A stretch of DNA of 11,087 nucleotides. Origin: Candidatus Gastranaerophilales bacterium (GTDB taxonomy: Bacteria; Cyanobacteriota; Vampirovibrionia; Gastranaerophilales; Gastranaerophilaceae). Under the pieces are notes generated by a model. That model was not told where the DNA came from, made no database searches, and saw only the letters and a list, made by a program, of their open reading frames with translations. Every line of letters begins with the position of its first letter. The stretch's first letter is position 1. A program made the position numbers and the translations under genes. Positions 7,042 through 11,087 of the stretch are shown here, in pieces. Location of the stretch: NCBI GenBank assembly GCA_947630355.1, contig CANRHJ010000057.1, positions 1 to 11,087 of the forward strand, given 5' to 3'.

Positions 7042-7070
7042 AATGTAACATAAAAATAAATGTTTGTTAA
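7042..7070 (-). promoter_or_regulatory. Candidate promoter of the YhcH-like gene
   Basis: On the minus strand TTAACA (7070-7065; 5 of 6 consensus) and TACATT (7047-7042; 4 of 6) are exactly 17 nt apart, placing a transcription start about 15-20 nt before the proposed ATG at 7018 and just ahead of its AGGGAG site. This supports the shorter start, since a message beginning here could hardly be translated from 7051. Confidence 0.4.
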
Positions 7071-7152
7071 CCTAAAAGCAATTTCACACGAAAAAAATAC
7101 TTTATTAATATACAAAAGGAAATAGATAGTTGTATACGGGGGTTTATTCCAA

Positions 7153-7356
7153 ATGAACGAAAAACAATTAAATGTTGTATTAGGAACAATTTCGGAACCG
7201 CTTAGAAATAAATATGATATTTCAACAAGAAAACAAATTAATGAAATTCAAAGAATTATAAGAATTTTTAATATTAATGCCGAACAAAAGAACAAACATA
7301 AAATGCTTGCCATTAAAAATTTGGCAACAATGAAAATTGTTTTTAGCAATAATTAA
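7153..7356 (+). CDS. Hypothetical 67-residue basic protein
   Basis: I do not recognise this protein. It is 67 residues, rich in Lys, Asn, Ile and Arg, with no Trp or Cys, no signal peptide and no membrane segment. The middle (about residues 23-60) looks helical and positively charged, as in small nucleic-acid-binding proteins or toxin-antitoxin components, but no motif supports a specific call. A purine run, GGGGG at 7138-7142, precedes the ATG by 10 nt. It is divergent from the YhcH-like gene (134 nt apart) and convergent with the GNAT gene, with a terminator-like inverted repeat just after its stop. The AT-rich context means a 67-codon frame is not proof of a gene, but the isolated position, site and terminator favour it. 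Confidence 0.55.
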   Translation: MNEKQLNVVLGTISEPLRNKYDISTRKQINEIQRIIRIFNINAEQKNKHKMLAIKNLATMKIVFSNN

Positions 7357-7373
7357 TCTTTACCCTGAAAATT

Positions 7374-7422
7374 GATTTAAAAAAGCCTGTCCGAAAGTTT
7401 TTGCACAGAGTTTTTTAAAATC
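7374..7422. terminator. Bidirectional intrinsic terminator between convergent genes
   Basis: GATTTAAAAAA (7374-7384) and TTTTTTAAAATC (7411-7422) are inverted repeats with one bulged base, and inside them CTGT (7387-7390) pairs with ACAG (7405-7408). The 3' arm supplies a U-run for the plus-strand transcript and the 5' arm supplies one for the minus-strand transcript. It lies between the stop of the 67-residue ORF and the stop of the GNAT gene, where a shared terminator is expected. The GC core is short, so strength is uncertain. Confidence 0.55.
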
Positions 7423-7436
7423 GGATTTGATTTAGT

Positions 7437-8426
7437 TTATATCTTCGGTTTGTAGGCCTGTTGGTAGCTGTAATGCTTAGTAAAGCCAACGGCACTGTAC
7501 ATATTGACGGAAACGGCACTGTCAGCATCGCAGCTCGCATTCAATTCCGTTAATCCCCATACTCCTGTTTGTGCCGAAGTTATTAAGTTCTCTACGGTAT
7601 GTTTTAAAAGATGCTTGCCTAAACCTTTGTTTCTGTGCTTTTTAAGTATACCGACAATCGGAATATTCGCAATAGAATCATTTGTTAAATTTGCAAGACA
7701 CAATCCTACCGGCCGTTTCTTGTATATTAAAACTTTTGAAATTCCCGGTAAAAATTGTCCGTATATATTATTTGTTATTTTCTCCAAAATATCTTTTGAA
7801 CCGTGTAATGTTGAAAATCTGGGGTCAAACAGTGCATCGGAGGTATCTTTATATGCTTGGTGAATTATTTCCGCCGCATCCTTAAAATATATTGTTTTCC
7901 AGTTAGTAATTGTATATTCACTCGGAAGTATGTTTAAATCGGTTTCTTTAACTCTTGTTAAAGCGGTTTTATCCGTTAAATCATAATACATTACATTTGT
8001 ATTCACCAATTTAAATCCGAATTCTTCTATGTCGGAAGCAAAGGCATTCTGTTTTCCCAAAAGCGGATAAGTAACTACTTTTTCTCTTAATAAAGGCATG
8101 TTTATTTCAATAAATTTTTCCATGAGCAATTTGCGCTTTGAATTTATATTTTCGCTGCCGATGCAGTGAATTAAATTTAATTCAAGAGATTCTGAAATAA
8201 TTGTTGTATAAACCAAAAATCCTGTCGGAATATCATCTTCAAATAAAATCAGACAGCTTAAAAGCCCGTCTTCAATACTTTTTATGAATGTGTCATAGTC
8301 GAGGGGTGTTAGTTCAAAATTATAATCGGATTTTGCATTCTGTCTGAAATCATTATAAATTCCGGAAAATATTTTATAATAGATTTTGTTATAAGGTTCT
8401 ACTTTAAAAATTGTAATGTTAGCCAT
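7437..8426 (-). CDS. Tandem GNAT-family N-acetyltransferase
   Basis: This 329-residue protein looks like two GNAT folds in a row, as in mycothiol synthase-like proteins. The C-terminal half (about 160-329) has the acetyl-CoA pyrophosphate loop VGILKKHRNKGLGKHLL (258-274, an R-x-x-G-x-G type core) and the motif B segment SVNMYSAVGFT (306-316). The N-terminal half (about 1-150) has a GNAT-like strand pattern (LFEDDIPTGFLVYT, 61-74; a family-typical EEFGFKLV, 134-141) but no loop I can call, so it is probably non-catalytic. It starts 11 nt after ribBA, preceded by AAGAGAG, so it is likely co-transcribed with the riboflavin genes. Acceptor substrate unknown; a link to flavin metabolism rests on position only. 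Confidence 0.85.
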   Translation of the reverse strand: MANITIFKVEPYNKIYYKIFSGIYNDFRQNAKSDYNFELTPLDYDTFIKSIEDGLLSCLILFEDDIPTGFLVYTTIISESLELNLIHCIGSENINSKRKLLMEKFIEINMPLLREKVVTYPLLGKQNAFASDIEEFGFKLVNTNVMYYDLTDKTALTRVKETDLNILPSEYTITNWKTIYFKDAAEIIHQAYKDTSDALFDPRFSTLHGSKDILEKITNNIYGQFLPGISKVLIYKKRPVGLCLANLTNDSIANIPIVGILKKHRNKGLGKHLLKHTVENLITSAQTGVWGLTELNASCDADSAVSVNMYSAVGFTKHYSYQQAYKPKI

Positions 8427-8437
8427 TTTTTCTCTCT

Positions 8438-9652
8438 TTACAAGTCAATTAAGTGTTCCATTTTGTCAACTTTGGTGTGGATATATTTCTCGTTATATTT
8501 GTTAATGGGAGTTTTTAGAGCCACCCTTTCCTCTATTTCAAGTCCATAGCCTTTTAAAGCAACTATTTTAGTCGGATTATTTGTAATTAATTTGAATTTG
8601 GTATAGCCTAAATCTCTGAGAATTTGAGCACCAATACCGTAATTTCTTAAATCCGGTTGAAATCCCAAAGATATGTTTGCCTGAACTGTATCTTGTCCTT
8701 TTTCTTGAAGAGCATAGGCTTTTATCTTGTTTACAAGGCCGATACCTCTTCCTTCGTGTCCTCTTATATATACGAGAGCACCTTTACCGTATGCATCAAT
8801 AAGTTTTAATGCCGATTCCAACTGGTTTTGACAGTCGCATCTTTTTGAATGGAATACATCACCCGTAAGGCACTCGCTATGTACTCTGACCATAGGAATT
8901 TTGTCTGTTCCGTCGTCTTTAACAATTGCAATCTGATCAACTCCGGTTAATTTGTTAATGTAGCCGTATACTTTAAAATTGCCGAAGTCAGAGGGTAAAT
9001 TTGCTTGTGCTTCGCGTTTTATAAACATTTCTTTTCTTAGGCGGTATTCTATCAACTGAGCTACCGTGATAAATTTTAAGTTATATTTTTCTGAAAATTT
9101 AACTAAATCATCCCGTCTTGCCATAGTGCCGTCATCGTTAACAATTTCGCAAATAACTGCGGCAGGAGTTAAACCTGCCAAACGTGACAAATCAACCGAA
9201 GCTTCCGTATGACCTACACGTTCTAACACTCCGCCTTCTCTTGCAATTAACGGGAATATGTGACCCGGACGGCTTAAATCTGATGATATTGCATCATTTG
9301 CTATGGCTACTTCTATTGTTTTAGCTCTGTCGAACGCACTTACTCCCGTTGTAACTCCGTATTTTTTGTTTGCATCTATACTCTGAGTAAAAGCAGTTCC
9401 TTTCGGATCGGTATTATGGCTAACCATTTCAGATAAGCCTAATTTATCTGCCTTTTCACGTGTCAGCGCCAGACATAATACCCCTTTACAATGAGATATC
9501 AGAAAATTTACAATCTGTGCACTTGCATATTGCGCGGGAATTATAACGTCACCTTCGTTTTCCCTGTCTTCATCATCCGCAACTATAACAGGTTTCCCTT
9601 GCTTAAAATCTTCTATTGCTTCTTCTATTGTATTAAACTTTATTTCCTGCAT
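8438..9652 (-). CDS. ribBA: Bifunctional 3,4-dihydroxy-2-butanone 4-phosphate synthase / GTP cyclohydrolase II
   Basis: This enzyme supplies both precursors of riboflavin: DHBP from ribulose 5-phosphate and the pyrimidine intermediate from GTP. It has 404 residues. The RibB domain (about 1-205) shows DDEDRENEGD (26-35), the acidic Mg/substrate loop, and RPGHIFPLIAREGG (128-141) followed by GHTEAS (147-152). The RibA domain (about 206-404) shows VRVHSECLTGD (255-265), HSKRCDCQ (268-275), giving the zinc ligands Cys261, Cys272 and Cys274, YIRGHEGRGIGL (295-306), RNYGIGAQIL (336-345) and LITNNPTK (355-362). Both halves keep their catalytic motifs, so both activities are expected. It begins one base after the ribE stop and is followed by the GNAT gene. 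No ribD or ribH is in the window. Confidence 0.97.
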   Translation of the reverse strand: MQEIKFNTIEEAIEDFKQGKPVIVADDEDRENEGDVIIPAQYASAQIVNFLISHCKGVLCLALTREKADKLGLSEMVSHNTDPKGTAFTQSIDANKKYGVTTGVSAFDRAKTIEVAIANDAISSDLSRPGHIFPLIAREGGVLERVGHTEASVDLSRLAGLTPAAVICEIVNDDGTMARRDDLVKFSEKYNLKFITVAQLIEYRLRKEMFIKREAQANLPSDFGNFKVYGYINKLTGVDQIAIVKDDGTDKIPMVRVHSECLTGDVFHSKRCDCQNQLESALKLIDAYGKGALVYIRGHEGRGIGLVNKIKAYALQEKGQDTVQANISLGFQPDLRNYGIGAQILRDLGYTKFKLITNNPTKIVALKGYGLEIEERVALKTPINKYNEKYIHTKVDKMEHLIDL

Positions 9653-9653
9653 T

Positions 9654-10295
9654 TTATATAAACCCGTTCTCTGCTAAAAAATTATAATTGACTTTACTGT
9701 TATTATCTTTTGAAGTAAAAATTTTTTCAACATATTTGGCCAGTATATCTGTTTCAATATTTACAAAATCACCTTTTTTTAGGTTTGATAAGTTTACGTT
9801 CTTTAATGTTTCGGGAATTAATTCAACTGAAATTACGGTATCGTTTACTGATGCTATAGTTAAACTGACTCCGTTAATTGCAACGGAACCTTTGTAAATG
9901 AAATATTTAGTAAATTCTTTAGGGATTTTGAAGAAAAATCTCTTTGAAAATCCGTCATCTTTTTTATCCGTAAATTCGGCGGTGCAGTCTATATGTCCCG
10001 AAACAATATGTCCGTCAATATGTTTATTAAGCGTTAATGCACGCTCAAGATTGACTTTATCACCGGCTTTTAACGATTTAAAGTTTGTTACTCTTAACGT
10101 TTCGTTTGAAACTTGTACCTTAAAGTAATTTTCGCCAAATTCAACCACAGTCTGGCACGCACCGTTAATACTTATACTTGCTCCGATATTAATATCTTTT
10201 AATATTTTTTCGCAAAGTACGGCTATTTCCATTCCGTTAAGGCTTAAATTACAGCTTTTTATTACGCCTTGCTCTTCTATTATTCCTGTAAACAT
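9654..10295 (-). CDS. ribE: Riboflavin synthase alpha chain
   Basis: Riboflavin synthase dismutates two 6,7-dimethyl-8-ribityllumazine molecules to riboflavin. It has 213 residues, normal length, made of two lumazine-binding barrels. Seen: the hallmark N-terminus MFTGIIEEQG, first-barrel SINGACQTV (42-50; the family usually has VCLTV, so Val-Cys-Leu is replaced by Ala-Cys-Gln), GHIVSGHID (95-103), and second-barrel INGVSLT (140-146) with LIPETL (159-164). The C-terminus is about 10 residues longer than the last barrel. I see no strong ribosome binding site before the ATG, only weak purines (CTAAG), so the start rests on the MFTGI signature. It is the first gene of ribE-ribBA-GNAT. I found no FMN riboswitch ahead of it. 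The symbol ribE follows Bacillus-type use; ribC in E. coli. Confidence 0.96.
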   Translation of the reverse strand: MFTGIIEEQGVIKSCNLSLNGMEIAVLCEKILKDINIGASISINGACQTVVEFGENYFKVQVSNETLRVTNFKSLKAGDKVNLERALTLNKHIDGHIVSGHIDCTAEFTDKKDDGFSKRFFFKIPKEFTKYFIYKGSVAINGVSLTIASVNDTVISVELIPETLKNVNLSNLKKGDFVNIETDILAKYVEKIFTSKDNNSKVNYNFLAENGFI

Positions 10296-10328
10296 AAACT
10301 TAGTTTATCACAATTTATTTTTACCTTG

Positions 10329-10334
10329 ATTATA
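10329..10334 (-). promoter_or_regulatory. Candidate -10 box of the riboflavin operon
   Basis: A perfect TATAAT lies on the minus strand 34 nt before the ribE start codon, in the 130-bp AT-rich spacer between ribE and folK. No good -35 box is found at 16-18 nt spacing. The same 8-bp ATTATAAT palindrome gives a TATAAT on the plus strand (10331-10336), so the box might serve either direction or be chance. Confidence 0.3.
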
Positions 10335-10377
10335 ATTTTAACTATTATTACAAATATTAATTTATGGATTTTTTTAG

Positions 10378-10406
10378 TTGTATTTTTAAAGAAATAATAA
10401 TAAAAT
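10378..10406 (+). promoter_or_regulatory. Candidate folK promoter
   Basis: TTGTAT (10378-10383, only TTG matching) and TAAAAT (10401-10406, 5 of 6 consensus) are 17 nt apart, followed by the ribosome binding site AAGGAG (10415-10420). Transcription would begin near 10413 and leave almost no leader, which argues against this exact site; a slightly more upstream promoter, such as the TATAAT at 10331, is an alternative. Confidence 0.25.
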
Positions 10407-10425
10407 ATTGTAACAAGGAGTTCTG

Positions 10426-10932
10426 ATGGCAATAGCATATTTGTGTTTAGGTTCAAATGTAGGTGATAAGGTAGGATATCTGCAACAAGCGGTTAAGATG
10501 CTTACATCAACGGGCATGGTCACTGTTGTGAGGACATCTGCACTATATGAAACCGAACCGTGGGGAAATAAAGATTTAGATTGGTTTGTTAACGGGGTAA
10601 TAGAAGTTAAGACAAAACTTTCACCGCGAGAATTGCTGGAATTATGTAAAAATACCGAAGTACAAATGGGACGGGAAAAATCTTCTTCGTTAAATTATGA
10701 GGCAAGAAAGATAGATATTGATATTTTATTTTACGGTGATTTGACAGTCGATGAACCCGATTTAAAAATACCGCATCCTCATTTGCACGAAAGAGCATTC
10801 GCTATAGTGCCTCTGTTGGAACTAATTCCTGATTATGAACATCCAAAATATAAAAAATCTTTACTTCAATTGCATGAAGACTTAGAAACGCTGGATGATG
10901 TATTTCTTTATGGAACAAGAGTCGATATATAA
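10426..10932 (+). CDS. folK: 2-amino-4-hydroxy-6-hydroxymethyldihydropteridine diphosphokinase (HPPK)
   Basis: HPPK transfers pyrophosphate from ATP to 6-hydroxymethyl-7,8-dihydropterin in folate synthesis. It is 168 residues, normal. Seen: the N-terminal LCLGSNVGDK (6-15), SALYETEPWG (38-47) with the pterin-stacking aromatic region, FVNGVIEV (54-61), the two Mg-binding aspartates at 97 and 99 in KIDIDILFYGD (95-105), and PHPHLHERAFAIVPLLE (116-132). The start is set by AAGGAG 5 nt upstream of the ATG. It is alone on the plus strand, divergent from ribE; both pathways draw on GTP, but no other folate gene is seen. The GC-rich repeat sequence begins right after its stop. Confidence 0.96.
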   Translation: MAIAYLCLGSNVGDKVGYLQQAVKMLTSTGMVTVVRTSALYETEPWGNKDLDWFVNGVIEVKTKLSPRELLELCKNTEVQMGREKSSSLNYEARKIDIDILFYGDLTVDEPDLKIPHPHLHERAFAIVPLLELIPDYEHPKYKKSLLQLHEDLETLDDVFLYGTRVDI

Positions 10933-10941
10933 TCCGGTATC

Positions 10942-10978
10942 GCACTTCGCCGCCGACTCATCGTCGCCGTACAAGTGC
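10942..10978. repeat. GC-rich palindrome after folK
   Basis: GCACTT (10942-10947) pairs with AAGTGC (10973-10978), and inside it CGAC (10954-10957) pairs with GTCG (10963-10966) around a 5-nt loop, with symmetric 6-nt internal gaps. By hand count 30 of 48 bases in 10933-10980 are G or C, far above the surrounding genes. No U-run follows, so it is not an obvious terminator of folK. It may be part of the adjacent repeat element or a separate palindromic unit. Confidence 0.5.
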
Positions 10979-10995
10979 TCACCTTTTAAAGCTGC

Positions 10996-11087
10996 CACTC
11001 AAAAATTTCACGATAAGGAACGTTACAAAGCGAAACACCGCAACGGAGTGAGGATGATTGAGCCTGTATGTGTAACTGAGCGAAATT
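10996..11087 (+). repeat. Copy of the dispersed repeat found in trpG, cut by the window end
   Basis: Positions 11002-11087 align without gaps to the minus strand of 4681-4596 inside trpG (47 of 63 identical in the core, about 60 of 86 overall). The copy has inverted ends: AATTTC (11004-11009) near its start is complementary to GAAATT (11082-11087), the last six bases of the window, so the element looks palindromic and continues past the edge. Here it is between genes. The frame that matches TrpG is open from at least 10933 to the end but has no start codon with a ribosome binding site near its beginning, so I do not call a gene. Confidence 0.7.

Noticed and set aside
7019..7051. Earlier start for the YhcH-like gene at 7051
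   Set aside because: The AGGGAG site and the family's usual MI-x-DKL N-terminus both favour the ATG at 7018; the extra 11 residues are encoded over the ribosome binding site.
10296..10425. FMN riboswitch upstream of the riboflavin genes
   Set aside because: The 130-bp spacer is almost entirely A and T and lacks the conserved GC-rich junction blocks of the FMN aptamer.

Overview
The window is AT-rich bacterial DNA (roughly one third G+C by eye) with standard stops and tight, overlapping genes. It holds a tryptophan biosynthesis operon, a riboflavin operon and a folate gene. Family content does not fix the lineage. The base composition and a YhcH-type sugar gene would suit a gut-associated anaerobe such as a non-photosynthetic cyanobacterial relative (Melainabacteria/Gastranaerophilales), but that is only a guess.

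Layout. Positions 1-6233, minus strand: trpE-trpG-trpD-trpC-trpF-trpB-trpA, every junction overlapping, with trpA cut by the window edge. Together these encode all steps from chorismate to tryptophan. Positions 6234-6574 are the trp upstream region. They contain an unlisted 43-codon ORF with three Trp codons and a good ribosome binding site, a candidate trp leader peptide, followed by AU-rich hairpins and an extended -10 promoter-like sequence. Positions 6575-7018, minus: a YhcH/YjgK/YiaL (DUF386) protein. Positions 7153-7356, plus: an unrecognised 67-residue protein. A probable bidirectional terminator lies at 7374-7422. Positions 7437-10295, minus: ribE-ribBA-GNAT acetyltransferase, a probable three-gene operon. 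Positions 10426-10932, plus: folK, divergent from ribE. From 10933 to the end there is unusually GC-rich, partly palindromic, apparently non-coding sequence.

The most notable observation is a dispersed repeat. TrpG carries an extra ~45 residues between its first helix and second strand. The DNA for this insert aligns without gaps to the sequence after folK (47 of 63 bases identical by hand count, about 60 of 86 when extended), in the same orientation relative to reading. A mobile or palindromic repeat therefore appears to have inserted in frame into trpG, in the manner known for Rickettsia palindromic elements, while another copy sits between genes. The second notable point is the Trp-rich small ORF ahead of an operon whose visible enzymes contain only two Trp residues in about 2,080.
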